A stretch of DNA of 64,000 nt. It comes from Pseudoalteromonas sp. R3 (GTDB lineage: Bacteria; Pseudomonadota; Gammaproteobacteria; Enterobacterales; Alteromonadaceae). The notes below the pieces were generated by a model. It did not search any database. It was not told the DNA's origin and worked only from the letters and a program-made list of their open reading frames with translations. Position numbers and translations under genes: made by a program. This document shows, in pieces, positions 25,804 through 35,799 of the stretch. Position 1 is the first letter of the stretch. Every line of letters starts with the position of its first letter. The stretch lies in contig NZ_CP034835.1 in the NCBI RefSeq assembly GCF_004014715.1, positions 992,001 through 1,056,000 on the forward strand. Reading direction: 5' to 3'.

Positions 25804-25819
25804 CAACGTCTAGACGTCT
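25804..25819. promoter_or_regulatory. MetJ operator (two tandem met boxes) upstream of metR
   Basis: CAACGTCT at 25804-25811 and AGACGTCT at 25812-25819 are adjacent 8-bp units. The second is a perfect match to the MetJ consensus AGACGTCT and the first matches 6 of 8. Tandem boxes are what a MetJ-SAM dimer pair binds. The operator lies in the divergent region between metR and the short plus-strand transcription unit at 26.1 kb. Confidence 0.8.
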
Positions 25820-26039
25820 AAAAATCCAACAGCGATTGACTAAATATTTACAAAATCACTATAGCATTATTTTTGACAGCGTTGTCATTCTTTATTTGAC
25901 TTTTTTTTAAAAAAATACAATTTAATTTTACTCAAGTTGGTTTTGAGAAAGCATCCGTTGTGAAAATGAGAGCTGAGGTGCAAATTTTGGCCATCTAAAC
26001 TTTCAAAAAAACTTGGCATGCTGACATGATACACTCAGA

Positions 26040-26330
26040 GACTTTCGTTTATCTCGACGCAGTGTGCTCTCAACTGAACAGTTAAAAGGATTTAATGAGA
26101 CAACCAATACAACAGGCGCTGCTAAGGGTCTTCACGCCCCAGTGAATTACGAGGCATGAAAGAAATGTATCATGGTCGGTTAACTTGTCTCGAAGCACTG
26201 CCGGGTTTGAGTTTGCCGGGCAGGTCTAATAGGGGAGTGACATAATCAATTCAATATGCATAAAAACATTGAGAGCCACACCGGCTTAATGTGTAAGCCA
26301 GTTAACCAATGCCCCTCAGGGGGCATTTTT
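26040..26330 (+). other. Possible short transcription unit (small RNA or small peptide) opposite metR
   Basis: The 582 bp between metR and the GGDEF-EAL gene end in a strong plus-strand terminator (26308-26330), although no annotated plus-strand gene precedes it. Upstream are a 16-codon ORF (26095-26145, with AAAAGGA 4 nt before its ATG) and a 29-codon ORF (26156-26245, no good ribosome-binding site). No riboswitch family was recognised. A small RNA, a leader peptide or the remains of a MetR target gene are all possible. Confidence 0.35.
26308..26330 (+). terminator. Intrinsic terminator on the plus strand
   Basis: AATGCCCC and GGGGCATT form a perfect 8-bp stem with loop TCAG, followed by TTT and a further T-rich stretch. 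The minus-strand side has no T-run, and the stem overlaps the stop codon of the minus-strand gene, so it must serve a plus-strand transcript. Confidence 0.75.
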
Positions 26331-28706
26331 CATTGTACCCGTAATCTGTCCTGTTTGTAGAAAGGCCAAAGCCTGTGCAGTTTTAAGAGGGTGAGAAATT
26401 AAAAAGCCTTGTCCATACTGACATGATTTTGTGCTCAACAACTGAAACTGTTGCTGAGTTTCTATGCCCTCTGCAACAACTTCCAGGTCCAGTGACTTCG
26501 CGAGTGATAAAATGGCGTCAACCAGTGGGTTTTCTTCATCAGTTAGTTGATTGATAAAACTCTTGTCGATTTTAAGGACATGGATCGGTAGCTGGTGCAG
26601 GTAGCCAAGCGCCGAATATCCGGTGCCAAAGTCGTCCAGATATAACTTCACACCAAAAGGTGACAGGCCATTGATAACCTTGGTAGCCAGATTGAGGTTT
26701 TCAATCAGCCCAGACTCCGTGATTTCAAGACTGAGCGCCCCCTGGTTCAGTTGGTAGGTATGGTATAAAGCTGCGATCTGCTCTACAAATTCCAAACTGG
26801 CAAAGTGACGTGAAGAGACATTGACGGTCAGGCTGATGTCCTGAAACCCGGCGCTCTGCCACTGTGCTACTTGTTGTGCCGCCAATTCAAGTAAGTGTAA
26901 ATCGAGCTCAATAATTTGCCCCGTCTGTTCGGCGATGGGAATAAAGTCATCCGGTGTGACGAGGCCATTTTTAGGGTGGTGCCAGCGAACCAGAGATTCG
27001 AAACTGACTACTCTGGGTTGAGTGAGTGTAAAAATTGGCTGATAGTACAGCTCAAACTCTCCGTTCTTAATCCCATTTTGTAGATCGTTTTCTATATCGG
27101 CCTGTTGCTTTAACTTTTTACGCATTTCATTATTGAAATAGCGGATCTGACTACGTCCTGCAGATTTAGCTTCGTACATGGCTGCATCGGCCTGTTGCAG
27201 CAGGGTAATTGCGTTGTCTGAGTCGCTCGAGGTAAAGGCGACACCTATGCTGCTTGAAGCTTGCAGTAGGTGACCGTCGATTTGAATGGGCTTGGCAATG
27301 GCTCCCGTGATCCGCTCCAGGGCCAGCTCGACCTGGTGTTTGTCACTAATGTTTTCCATAAAGATGGCGAATTCATCACCTCCCAGGCGCGCAAACGTGT
27401 CAGTTTTGCGAATGCAGCCACGGATAAGATCAACTATGGCCACTAAAAAGTGATCGCCGACATCGTGCCCCAGCGCATCATTGATGCTTTTGAAGCGATC
27501 CAGGTCAAGGTATAACAAACAATGCTGGTGTGCAGACTGACTCCGCCCTAAAGATAAAATGGCATGTTTGATACGCTCCAGTAATAGGTAGCGATTGGCC
27601 AGGCCGGTCAAGTCATCATGCAGTGCTCTGTGTTCCAGAGCTTGACGGGCAAGGCGTCGGTCGATAGCCATACTAAGCTGACGACTGATGTAGGTTAAAA
27701 TGGCTTTATGGTGTTGGCTGAATGCCTGGTCGTTGTCATAGCTTTGCAGTACAACGACGCCCTGATATTGATCATTGACGACAAAGGGAACACCTAGCCA
27801 GGAGCGGGGGGAGCGACCGACCATCTTAAAATTCTGCTGCCTTATATGTGTTAAAAACTGCTGGTGATCACACAATAAGGGTTTTTGTTGTTTGATAATA
27901 TAGTAAGAGGCTGTGTGCTTGATCTGTTCTTTGGAGACCTTTTGGTGAGCACTGCATTTTACGCCCGCCTCGATTAGATAATCTATCTCCAGGACGTCAA
28001 GTTGGGTGTCGTAAAGCCCGATAAAGCAGTTTTCCGCAGGTAGTTGTGAGCAGATGATGCTATAAAGTTCATCATAAAATGCCTCTAGGTTTCTTGACTG
28101 ATAAGTGATATTCGCGATTTTCAGCAAGCACTTTTCCAGTTGTTGTGCCTGATGCAGTTGATCTACTGTGGCTGTAAGGTGGTCCAGTGTTCGCACCTGA
28201 TGAATCTTAGCACTGAGTAGGTGGGCAACTGTAGAGAGGATCTGCAAATGCCCCTGTGTGAAGTAATCGGGCTCAGGGTGCTCACAGTCAATCACGCCCA
28301 ATAACGTGTTTTCATAAACCAATGGCACACATAGCTCTGACAGCGCAGGCCGGGCGTCGGCTATGTACATAGGTTCAAGGGCAACGTTACCAGAGAGAAA
28401 CGGTTGCTTAGTACGCGCAACATGACCTGTGATCCCAGCTGCAATAGGGATACGTTGTTGACGTACTTCGTGGCCAATGTCTTTGTGTGCAACCCCCATA
28501 CTGGCGACGACATCCAAAAACTGACCCGCAGGGTCGCTAAGATAAATAACACAATCAACAAACCCCAATCGGCTTACTACCTGACTGGTTACATACTCAA
28601 AGAGTTCATCCAGGTGCGTGATCTGCAATAGCGACGATGAAAACTGGTTAATGATGCTTAACTGTTCGGTTTTTGATTCTAGTTTTGTTTCTGACAGTAT
28701 TGGCAT
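26316..28706 (-). CDS. Double-GAF GGDEF-EAL protein (c-di-GMP turnover)
   Basis: 796 aa, soluble. Two GAF-type sensor domains (about 20-175 and 195-350) precede a GGDEF domain with an intact RLGGDEFAIFM site (about 440) and an EAL domain. The EAL signature is ESL, but the Glu is kept, as are NVSSRHF, EITESG, the metal-binding DDFGTGYS, KIDKSF and EGIET, so phosphodiesterase activity is plausible. The protein may switch between making and breaking c-di-GMP in response to a small molecule bound by the GAF domains. It is a single gene; its stop codon lies in the stem of a terminator for opposite-strand transcription. Confidence 0.9.
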   Translation of the reverse strand: MPILSETKLESKTEQLSIINQFSSSLLQITHLDELFEYVTSQVVSRLGFVDCVIYLSDPAGQFLDVVASMGVAHKDIGHEVRQQRIPIAAGITGHVARTKQPFLSGNVALEPMYIADARPALSELCVPLVYENTLLGVIDCEHPEPDYFTQGHLQILSTVAHLLSAKIHQVRTLDHLTATVDQLHQAQQLEKCLLKIANITYQSRNLEAFYDELYSIICSQLPAENCFIGLYDTQLDVLEIDYLIEAGVKCSAHQKVSKEQIKHTASYYIIKQQKPLLCDHQQFLTHIRQQNFKMVGRSPRSWLGVPFVVNDQYQGVVVLQSYDNDQAFSQHHKAILTYISRQLSMAIDRRLARQALEHRALHDDLTGLANRYLLLERIKHAILSLGRSQSAHQHCLLYLDLDRFKSINDALGHDVGDHFLVAIVDLIRGCIRKTDTFARLGGDEFAIFMENISDKHQVELALERITGAIAKPIQIDGHLLQASSSIGVAFTSSDSDNAITLLQQADAAMYEAKSAGRSQIRYFNNEMRKKLKQQADIENDLQNGIKNGEFELYYQPIFTLTQPRVVSFESLVRWHHPKNGLVTPDDFIPIAEQTGQIIELDLHLLELAAQQVAQWQSAGFQDISLTVNVSSRHFASLEFVEQIAALYHTYQLNQGALSLEITESGLIENLNLATKVINGLSPFGVKLYLDDFGTGYSALGYLHQLPIHVLKIDKSFINQLTDEENPLVDAILSLAKSLDLEVVAEGIETQQQFQLLSTKSCQYGQGFLISHPLKTAQALAFLQTGQITGTMKNAP

Positions 28707-28916
28707 GGCATGGGCCTGATTACTTAATCTTCTACCATGTTAACGCTCTTAAATCATGCGTTACAGTCAATGTTGCAATTAAATTGCTATTCGCTGTAAA
28801 CCTGATGACACTTTTGCGACATTGCAAATCCCAAAGGGTGTCGGGTTAACCTGAAAAACTTTACTAACCTGCTGGCTCGGCCTATGATCGGGCAAATTCA
28901 GTAGTGGGAAATAGCA

Positions 28917-29960
28917 ATGACAAGTAAACAGACCTTAACAATCACTCGTCCGGACGACTGGCATGTGCATCTTCGTGATGGTGCGGTACTCGTTGACACT
29001 GTGCGCGACATCAGTCGCTACATGGGGCGTGCTATCATCATGCCTAATCTGGTGCCGCCGGCGACTTGTACGCAAAGCGCACTGGCTTATCGGGAGCGTA
29101 TCCTTGCAGCACAGCCGAAAGCGCAATTTGAGCCGCTGATGGTATTGTACCTGACTGATAATACCAGTGCTGATGAGATCCGAGCTGCAAAAGCCAGTGG
29201 ACATATAGTTGCTGCAAAGCTTTACCCGGCAGGTGCGACCACCAACTCAGACTCTGGTGTGACTGACGTTGAAAATATTTACCCTATTCTTGAAGTGATG
29301 CAGGAAGTGGGTATGTTATTGCTTGTGCACGGTGAAGTGACGGACTCTTCGATTGATATTTTCGATCGTGAAAAAGTGTTTATCGACACTAAACTTAAAA
29401 AAGTTGTCGACGCGTTTCCCAAACTGAAAATCGTGTTAGAACACATTACCACTGAGGATGCGGTCGAGTTTGTTGAATCGGCACCGGATAATGTCGCAGC
29501 GACAATTACTGCGCACCATCTACTGTACAACCGTAATCACATGCTAGCTGGTGGCATCCGCCCTCACTACTACTGTCTACCGATACTAAAGCGCAATACA
29601 CATCAGCAAGCGCTATTGCGTGCTGCGACCAGTGGCAGTAAAAAGTTCTTCCTGGGCACGGATTCGGCGCCTCATGCTAAAGATAAAAAAGAAGCGGCAT
29701 GTGGTTGTGCTGGTGCTTATACAGCCCATGCAGCCATAGAGCTGTATGCAGAAGCATTCGAAGAGGCTGGCGCACTGGATAAACTAGAAGGTTTTGCGAG
29801 CCACTTTGGTCCGGATTTTTACGGTTTACCACGTAATGCAGATACCATCACACTGGAAAAAAACAGTTGGCAAGTACCTGAGTCTTATCCTCTGGGCGCT
29901 ACTCAGGTTGTGCCAATCAAAGCGGGTGCCAGCGTTGATTGGCAGGTTATCGCTGAGTAA
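28917..29960 (+). CDS. pyrC: Dihydroorotase
   Basis: 347 aa (E. coli 348), class II dihydroorotase of pyrimidine synthesis, converting carbamoyl-aspartate to dihydroorotate. The metal-binding HVHLRDG lies at about residues 17-23, the carboxylated Lys in [12 protein letters not shown] near 103, His ligands in LLVHGEV and LEHITT, and the catalytic Asp in FLGTDSAPH near 250. A promoter is not obvious upstream. A strong terminator follows. Confidence 0.97.
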   Translation: MTSKQTLTITRPDDWHVHLRDGAVLVDTVRDISRYMGRAIIMPNLVPPATCTQSALAYRERILAAQPKAQFEPLMVLYLTDNTSADEIRAAKASGHIVAAKLYPAGATTNSDSGVTDVENIYPILEVMQEVGMLLLVHGEVTDSSIDIFDREKVFIDTKLKKVVDAFPKLKIVLEHITTEDAVEFVESAPDNVAATITAHHLLYNRNHMLAGGIRPHYYCLPILKRNTHQQALLRAATSGSKKFFLGTDSAPHAKDKKEAACGCAGAYTAHAAIELYAEAFEEAGALDKLEGFASHFGPDFYGLPRNADTITLEKNSWQVPESYPLGATQVVPIKAGASVDWQVIAE

Positions 29961-29977
29961 CCACTCAACCACACATG

Positions 29978-30003
29978 AAAAGGCAGCCTCGGCTGCCTTT
30001 TTT
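29978..30003. terminator. Bidirectional terminator after pyrC
   Basis: AAAAGGCAGC and GCTGCCTTTT form a 10-bp stem with a 4-nt loop, followed on the plus strand by TTT and on the minus strand by TCATG after a short T-run. It sits between the convergent pyrC and solute-binding-protein genes. Confidence 0.85.
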
Positions 30004-30049
30004 GTGTAATTTGATACAGTGCGATCTAGCTGGCTTCGCTTCGCACTCG

Positions 30050-30880
30050 TCAGGGATGTGTCGATTTTTGCAAAACGGTGTTCAAGGCCGCATCCATTTT
30101 TGTGATAAAGTCAGCTTTAAAGGGATATTTTCCTTCGTACCCTTTCAAGTATCCGATATGGGCACTGCGGCTCAGTACCACACGGTCTTCGACAAATGAT
30201 TGTGCTGATAATCCGGGCAATTGATCCTGTAGCTCACTAATACCAATTAAGGTTGAGAGTCGGTCATTAATGTAACAGTCGATCCTCTTTTTAAATAGCT
30301 TGATGATGTTAGCGCGGGTGTTCTTGTTTTCCCAGACAACAATATGTCCGTTTTTTCTTGCTTGCTTGAGTGCATCGTCCAGGATCAAAAAGCCCGCGTT
30401 CAAGCCGATATTAATTGGCTCCTTCTCGCTATGACTCTGAGTGATATTTTGTAACGTGACACCGGGGTTGCAAAAGGCCACGACTTCTTCTTGTTTGAGC
30501 GCAACAGAGTAGGGCCAAATATAGGGGCGTGTGTCAAGATGGATATAAGGTGGCATCAGAGCGAATGCTTCACCATGTTCTAGCGCGGCAACGCCTCTTT
30601 TCCAGGGAATGGGACGCAACTCAACCAGATATTCTTCCTTAATGAGTTTTGCGGCTTCCAGGATTAGGGTGGGGTATATCCCAACCAATTTTCCATCTTG
30701 AACATAAGAGTAGGGTGGATAGCTATCATCAGCTAAAATAGTGACTGGTATCGGGCTTGCGGCACGTACAAGGGCGCTGGCAAAAAAAATACATAACACC
30801 AGCAAGCGCACCGCTTGTATATAATCTGAATACTTTTGATGCAGTTTCCTGCATCGTCTCGCCTTACCCACTTCTGACAC
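30050..30880 (-). CDS. Periplasmic solute-binding protein, amino-acid (family 3) type
   Basis: 276 aa. After about 22 mostly polar residues there is a hydrophobic signal segment (AVRLLVLCIFFASALVRA), so the true start could be somewhat downstream. The mature part has the family-3 opening IPVTILADDSYPPYSY and GIYPTLILEAAKLI. No permease or ATPase genes adjoin it. Orphan proteins of this type in marine gammaproteobacteria may bind amino acids or serve as sensors; the ligand is not predictable. Confidence 0.7.
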   Translation of the reverse strand: MSEVGKARRCRKLHQKYSDYIQAVRLLVLCIFFASALVRAASPIPVTILADDSYPPYSYVQDGKLVGIYPTLILEAAKLIKEEYLVELRPIPWKRGVAALEHGEAFALMPPYIHLDTRPYIWPYSVALKQEEVVAFCNPGVTLQNITQSHSEKEPINIGLNAGFLILDDALKQARKNGHIVVWENKNTRANIIKLFKKRIDCYINDRLSTLIGISELQDQLPGLSAQSFVEDRVVLSRSAHIGYLKGYEGKYPFKADFITKMDAALNTVLQKSTHP

Positions 30881-31113
30881 GGCTGTATTTCCAGCGGTAA
30901 ATCTTATTTTAACTTTAGATAATATCTGTCCAGATGCCAGTATTGGATTTACATACAGAATTAATAATGCAAGCTACGAAAAGTGTAAGGCGGCGTAATG
31001 TCATCATTATGAAGTAACGATTACAATCTCATGCTCAGGAGTTGGGTATTTCTTCTTTGTGAGATACGCACTTTAGCAAGATTCGACGTTAGGATACTCA
31101 GATAGGCACAGGC

Positions 31114-31419
31114 ATGGCACATCTTTTATTAACACAAACCAATGACCACATCCTTCTTAAATCTAAGCACCGTTTTGGTCGGGCAGAGAGTGAGGTTGAT
31201 ACTTTGGTGTTAGGAATCGAGATATCGCGTCACCATGCGGTAATTGCCTGGACAGGTGAGCATTGGACGCTCAGAGATATCAGTAAAAACGGTGTGTTTG
31301 TGAACCAGCTTAAGATATCACCTGATGCAGATAGAGTGCTTAACCTGGGCGATGTGATCACTTTTTCAGATTTACACCCGCACAGCTTTATTGTGAGTTG
31401 CTTGGCGCCGCCCGGTTAA
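31114..31419 (+). CDS. Small FHA domain protein
   Basis: 101 aa, essentially one forkhead-associated domain. The canonical residues are present: FGRAESE (Gly-Arg), EISRHHAVI (Ser, Arg, His) and SKNGVFVNQ (Asn, Gly, Asn). Such domains bind phosphothreonine peptides. There is no kinase, phosphatase or secretion gene next to it, so its partner is unknown. AGGCACAGGC precedes the ATG. It is convergent with a GNAT gene, 14 nt apart. Confidence 0.85.
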   Translation: MAHLLLTQTNDHILLKSKHRFGRAESEVDTLVLGIEISRHHAVIAWTGEHWTLRDISKNGVFVNQLKISPDADRVLNLGDVITFSDLHPHSFIVSCLAPPG

Positions 31420-31433
31420 AACAGAATGACGTC

Positions 31434-31985
31434 CTAGAGCGTACGGCCCATGACGACAAATTGAATGTCAGGGAAAAAAATACCAGCCTGTGGTGGTAGC
31501 AGCACCTTAAAGCTATGTGCCCGCATAGCTGCGACCCGTGAAACCGGACAATCTAACACGATATTCCGACAACCCAATTCTTTAGCCAGCATCAGGCGCG
31601 CTTTAATCAGATGATTAGCCAACCCTTGGTTACGCCACTGCGTAGCGACGGCAAGCCGTCCCCAGGTTGCCAGCGGGGTAAGCAGTTGGTGACTCAGCGG
31701 TTGGTAAAGTTGTTGTTCGGGTAAATGTGCCAGGTCAGTGCAAAGGTTCATTCTGGCTGTGGCGATGATGTTTCCCTGGTGTGCTGCCAGCCAGATATAT
31801 GCCTCAATATCTGCGCTCTCAAGCCATGAATCGGGTGTTGGGCAGTGACTGACGATATGGCCTTGCTCGCGCCATACTGCGCTGCGAAACTCACCCAGTC
31901 TAAGCTTGTCTATATCGTTAAGTGTGCCCGGTGCATAGCATTGCAGCGAATAGGCTTGCTGATGTGGCTGGATTAAAGCTGTCAT
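31434..31985 (-). CDS. GNAT family N-acetyltransferase
   Basis: 183 aa. The acyl-CoA-binding motif is visible as LAVATQWRNQGLANHLIKARLMLAKELG near residues 113-140 (the Q-x-x-G-x-A/G turn). The N-terminal part (LRLGEFRSAVWREQG) is reminiscent of acyl-homoserine-lactone-synthase-like GNATs, but there are no other LuxI hallmarks and no luxR neighbour. The substrate is unknown. Confidence 0.7.
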   Translation of the reverse strand: MTALIQPHQQAYSLQCYAPGTLNDIDKLRLGEFRSAVWREQGHIVSHCPTPDSWLESADIEAYIWLAAHQGNIIATARMNLCTDLAHLPEQQLYQPLSHQLLTPLATWGRLAVATQWRNQGLANHLIKARLMLAKELGCRNIVLDCPVSRVAAMRAHSFKVLLPPQAGIFFPDIQFVVMGRTL

Positions 31986-32117
31986 TATGGTCCTTTATTG
32001 AGAGCAATGGCAGCTCAATATTAGCCCATATTTGAAAACATGCTAGATTGTGTTCCAGATTGAAATGGCGAGAAAGCGGGAAAGGAGCAGGTGCTATGTG
32101 CACCTGCAATATAGGAT

Positions 32118-32972
32118 TTAGCTATGGTAGTTTTCGCAGGCCTCAAGTGTGTTCTCAATTAAGCTTGCGACGGTCATTGGTCCTACACCACCGGGCACAG
32201 GGGTGATGAAGCTGGCGCGTTGTTCGGCCACATCATATTGTACGTCGCCGACTAACTTGCCTGATTCAAGTCGATTAATGCCCACATCGATGACTATGGC
32301 ACCTTCTTTTATCCAGTCACCTGGAATGAACTCAGGTTTACCAACAGCAACGACCAGCAGATCGGCACGCCTCACGTGGGCTTCCAGGTCTTGGGTGAAC
32401 TTATGGCAGACAGTGGTTGTGCATCCTGCGAGCAATAGCTCAAGCGACATGGGGCGGCCAACGATATTAGACGCACCAACAACGACTGCATGCATCCCTT
32501 TATATCTAACGCCCGTTGAATCAAGCAGCGTAATGATCCCTTTTGGCGTGCAGGGGCGTAGCGCTGGCATACGTTGCGCCAGTCGTCCGACATTATAAGG
32601 GTGGAAACCATCAACATCTTTGTGCGGGTGAATACGTTCCAGCACTTTCTCGGCATCTAATCCGTCAGGCAATGGAAGCTGAACCAGGATACCATCAACG
32701 CTAGGATCTTGGTTGAGTGAGTCCACCAATTCCAGTAACTGCTCTTCACTTGTGTCTGCGGGTAGATCATATGACTTAGATACGAAGCCTACTTCTTCAC
32801 ATGCTTTGCGCTTTGAGCCTACGTATACCTGACTAGCGGGGTCCTGGCCAACAAGTACAACTGCTAGTCCTGGCGCTCTGAGACCCTGATTGATCCGCGC
32901 TGCAACGCGGTTGGCTACGGTGCTGCGAACTTGTTTCGCAATGACTTTACCGTCGATGATGTTTGCCGTCAT
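32118..32972 (-). CDS. folD: Bifunctional methylenetetrahydrofolate dehydrogenase/cyclohydrolase
   Basis: 284 aa (E. coli 288). It interconverts methylene-, methenyl- and formyl-tetrahydrofolate with NADP. Family landmarks are [14 protein letters not shown] with the catalytic Lys near residue 54, [14 protein letters not shown] near 98, [13 protein letters not shown] near 121, the dinucleotide-binding [15 protein letters not shown] near 166, and the C-terminal [13 protein letters not shown] near 257. Transcribed away from the tRNA array. Confidence 0.97.
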   Translation of the reverse strand: MTANIIDGKVIAKQVRSTVANRVAARINQGLRAPGLAVVLVGQDPASQVYVGSKRKACEEVGFVSKSYDLPADTSEEQLLELVDSLNQDPSVDGILVQLPLPDGLDAEKVLERIHPHKDVDGFHPYNVGRLAQRMPALRPCTPKGIITLLDSTGVRYKGMHAVVVGASNIVGRPMSLELLLAGCTTTVCHKFTQDLEAHVRRADLLVVAVGKPEFIPGDWIKEGAIVIDVGINRLESGKLVGDVQYDVAEQRASFITPVPGGVGPMTVASLIENTLEACENYHS

Positions 32973-33283
32973 GACTGACCTTTAAATTTAAGGGTTAATT
33001 ACTTGAACGATTATAGAGTGTATTAAAGAGGATACTCTATTTATAGGAGTTCACTGAGTCATCTGTATCAGCGTGAGGGCTTGCTCAGAACTGAGTACTG
33101 AAAAACTTATGAAGCCGCTACTATTTTCGCAAAAATCCCTCAAATAGCCAAGCTGGATCCGATGCCGCGTAACTTTATTATCTCAGCGACAGGCAAAATT
33201 GCTGAAAAACCAGTCGTCTTGTTATATAAATTAAACGTTTTGCAGTAAAAATAGTCAGTTGGCATGATTTCTAAAAAAAATGT

Positions 33284-33312
33284 TTGACCTCACCCAGGCA
33301 AATCACTATTAT
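33284..33312 (+). promoter_or_regulatory. Sigma-70 promoter of the tRNA Pro-Arg-His-Pro-Pro operon
   Basis: TTGACC at 33284-33289 and TATTAT at 33307-33312 are 17 bp apart and followed by the GC-rich discriminator GCACCCCG, typical of stringently controlled stable-RNA promoters. Transcription would begin near 33319, about 46 nt before the first tRNA. The rest of the 392-bp gap after folD shows nothing else I can name. Confidence 0.85.
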
Positions 33313-33364
33313 GCACCCCGTTGTCAACGAGGGGCTCGCAAGAGAAACTCTGAAAATAACAAAT

Positions 33365-33441
33365 CGGCGATTAGCGCAGCTTGGTAGCGCACTTGGTTTG
33401 GGTCCAAGGGGTCGCAGGTTCAAATCCTGCATCGCCGACCA
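33365..33441 (+). tRNA. tRNA-Pro(TGG), copy 1
   Basis: 77 nt with encoded CCA. The acceptor pairs CGGCGAT with ATCGCCG; the anticodon loop TTTGGGT gives TGG. First gene of a five-tRNA array. Confidence 0.97.
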
Positions 33442-33510
33442 CTTTACTTACTAAGAGTAAAGTAAATCAACGAAAGTTGGTGGTATGCACGAAGAAGCAT
33501 TCTTTGCGCC

Positions 33511-33587
<77 letters not shown>

Positions 33588-33607
33588 TTTTAAATCCACA
33601 TTGTAGT

Positions 33608-33684
33608 GGCGGCTGTAGCTCAGTTGGTAGAGCCCCGGATTGTGATTCCGGTTGTCGCGAGTTCAAGCCTCGTCAGTCGCCCCA
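33608..33684 (+). tRNA. tRNA-His(GTG)
   Basis: 77 nt including the extra 5' G (position -1) that is the identity element of tRNA-His, opposite C73, and an encoded CCA. The anticodon loop TTGTGAT gives GTG. The acceptor GCGGCTG/CAGTCGC has one G-T pair. Confidence 0.96.
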
Positions 33685-33703
33685 TCTACAAAACCTATAT
33701 GTT

Positions 33704-33780
33704 CGGCGATTAGCGCAGCTTGGTAGCGCACTTGGTTTGGGTCCAAGGGGTCGCAGGTTCAAATCCTGCATCGCCGACCA
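33704..33780 (+). tRNA. tRNA-Pro(TGG), copy 2
   Basis: 77 nt, identical to copy 1, with anticodon TGG and encoded CCA. Confidence 0.97.
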
Positions 33781-33799
33781 TCTTCAAAAAGTTAAAATT

Positions 33800-33876
33800 C
33801 GGCGATTAGCGCAGCTTGGTAGCGCACTTGGTTTGGGTCCAAGGGGTCGCAGGTTCAAATCCTGCATCGCCGACCA
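33800..33876 (+). tRNA. tRNA-Pro(TGG), copy 3
   Basis: 77 nt, identical to copies 1 and 2 and only 19 nt after copy 2, which suggests a recent tandem duplication. Confidence 0.97.
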
Positions 33877-33960
33877 TCTCTTCTTCTCTTTATTTCGTAC
33901 AAATCTCTTTTTATCCCCTTATTTTTACTCTTTGCTATATCAATTATTTGCTGTGATTAC

Positions 33961-33988
33961 TCGACTCTCCCGTTTTATAGGTTATAAT
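33961..33988 (+). promoter_or_regulatory. Probable sigma-70 promoter of tig
   Basis: TCGACT at 33961-33966 and a perfect TATAAT at 33983-33988 are 16 bp apart. The start site would be near 33995, giving a leader of about 215 nt before tig that includes small hairpins (for example GCCC/GGGC near 34010). The rest of this 333-bp gap holds no gene. Confidence 0.65.
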
Positions 33989-34209
33989 GCCGCGTCTATT
34001 ATTTAACATAGCGCCCTGTCTGGGCAGGCAGCAAGTCTGACGGGGATCAGCACTGATTCTAAACATCAAATGTAGGGGTGTTTTTTGCGGTGGTCTGCTC
34101 AATCGAGATTGAGTAGATATGATGCTCTGCTGTCATCTGATCTGACAAAAAGTCGGCTTGTTTGTAAGGAAGGCGCGTAGTCGCCAAAAATGAAAATTGA
34201 GGTTATATC

Positions 34210-35517
34210 ATGCAAGTTTCTGTTGAGACGACTCAAGGTCTTGAGCGCCGTCTGACTATCACAGTTCCAGCTGAGAACGTTGAGACTGAAGTAAAAAAAC
34301 GCTTACAACAACTGGCTAAAACACAGCGTATCGATGGCTTCCGTCACGGTAAAGTACCTGTATCTGTTATCAAAAAGCGCTACGGTGCCGCTGTAATGCA
34401 AGAGGTTGCTGGTGAACTGATGCAACGCAACTACATCGAGGCAATTATCGCTGAGAAAATTAATCCTGCTGGCGCACCTACTTTTGCTCCTAAGTCACTG
34501 GAAGCGGGTAAGGACCTTGAATTTGATGCGACTTTTGAAGTTTATCCAGAAGTTGAACTGAAAGACCTGGAAAAGATTTCAGTTGAGAAGCCTGTTGTTG
34601 ACGTAACAGAAGAAGATCTGGCTAACATGCTGGAAACTCTGCGCAAACAGCACGCAAGCTGGACTGAAAGCGATGCAGCTGCGGGTGAAAAAGACCGTGT
34701 AACAATCGACTTCCTGGGCACTGTTGAAGGTGAAGAATTCGAAGGCGGTAAAGCTGAAGACTTCCCACTGGAGCTAGGCCAAGGTCGCATGATCCCAGGT
34801 TTCGAAGATGGCATCATCGGTAAGAAAGCAGGCGAAGAAGTGGTTGCAGATGTGACTTTCCCTGAAGAGTATCACGCTGAAAACCTGAAAGGTAAAGCGG
34901 CTCAGTTCAAGATCACTGTGAAGAAAGTTGAAGTTCAGGAGTTGCCTGAGCTGACTGACGAATTCGCAACTAAGTTCGGTGTAGCTGAAGGTGGCGTTGA
35001 CGCACTGAAAGAAGAAGTGAAGAAAAACATGACGCGTGAACTTGGTCAGGCTGTAAAAGCTCAAATCAAAGATCAAGCGATCAAAGGTCTGTTAGAGACT
35101 AACGAAGTTGACGTGCCTAAAGCACTGATCGACCAAGAAATCGACGCGCTACGTCAGCAAGCTGCACAGCGTTTCGGTGGTGATGCTAAGAATATGCCTG
35201 AGCTTCCGGCTGAGCTATTCCACGAGCAAGCAGTAACACGCGTTAAAACGGGCCTTCTACTGGGTGAAGTTATCAAAGCGAACGACATCAAAGTAGACGA
35301 TGCAAAAGTTGAAGAGTTGATCGAGACAGTTGCTTCTGCTTATGAAGATCCAAGTGAAGTTGTTGCTTATTACAAAGGTAACGACCAGCTAATGCAGCAA
35401 ATGCGTAACGTAGCAATGGAAGAGCAGGCAGTAGATGCGATTCTGGCAGCTGCTCAGGTTGCTGATGTTGAGAAGTCTTTTGACGACATCATGAACCCAC
35501 AACAGGCGGCTCAGTAA
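34210..35517 (+). CDS. tig: Trigger factor
   Basis: 435 aa (E. coli 432). It is a ribosome-bound chaperone with peptidyl-prolyl isomerase activity. The N-terminal ribosome-binding domain carries the signature region [17 protein letters not shown] near residues 43-59. The FKBP domain (about 150-245) contains [17 protein letters not shown] and [11 protein letters not shown]. The remainder is the helical substrate-cradling domain. It heads the tig-clpP-clpX-lon series, as in most gammaproteobacteria, with its own promoter and terminator. Confidence 0.97.
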   Translation: MQVSVETTQGLERRLTITVPAENVETEVKKRLQQLAKTQRIDGFRHGKVPVSVIKKRYGAAVMQEVAGELMQRNYIEAIIAEKINPAGAPTFAPKSLEAGKDLEFDATFEVYPEVELKDLEKISVEKPVVDVTEEDLANMLETLRKQHASWTESDAAAGEKDRVTIDFLGTVEGEEFEGGKAEDFPLELGQGRMIPGFEDGIIGKKAGEEVVADVTFPEEYHAENLKGKAAQFKITVKKVEVQELPELTDEFATKFGVAEGGVDALKEEVKKNMTRELGQAVKAQIKDQAIKGLLETNEVDVPKALIDQEIDALRQQAAQRFGGDAKNMPELPAELFHEQAVTRVKTGLLLGEVIKANDIKVDDAKVEELIETVASAYEDPSEVVAYYKGNDQLMQQMRNVAMEEQAVDAILAAAQVADVEKSFDDIMNPQQAAQ

Positions 35518-35572
35518 GCCCTTTTGATCTCGTCAAAGACGAAATTATTGACTTACTGTTAAGCTAACGTTT

Positions 35573-35619
35573 AAATGGCTCGTATTGCTCTGTGTTTTGC
35601 AGTGCTGCGAGCCATTTTT
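35573..35619 (+). terminator. Probable terminator after tig
   Basis: AAATGGCTCG and CGAGCCATTT pair across a 25-nt partly self-complementary loop and are followed by TT G. It lies 56 nt past the tig stop and probably separates tig from clpP. Confidence 0.6.
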
Positions 35620-35799
35620 GTTTATTTGCTCAAAGCAACACGGTTGTGTGTATACTTTTGTTTATCAGCATCTTATGTATAAACTTATGTCTATAAACTC
35701 CTAGTCAATTGAGTAAACGAATATCGCTTGTCTTCCCGATGAGACTGACAGGTGGCCAGGTTTTGCAGTGCACTTCCCTGTTTATAAGGAATCTATAAA

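Noticed and set aside
26161..26280. Cobalamin riboswitch B12-box-like word (AGACCTGCC) on the minus strand
   Set aside because: Only the last part of the B12 box matches, the conserved GCCACTG core is absent, and no suitable downstream gene is in place on that strand.
31434..31985. Acyl-homoserine-lactone synthase
   Set aside because: Only a loose N-terminal resemblance. The conserved LuxI residues are not evident and there is no luxR-type neighbour, so a plain GNAT is the safer call.
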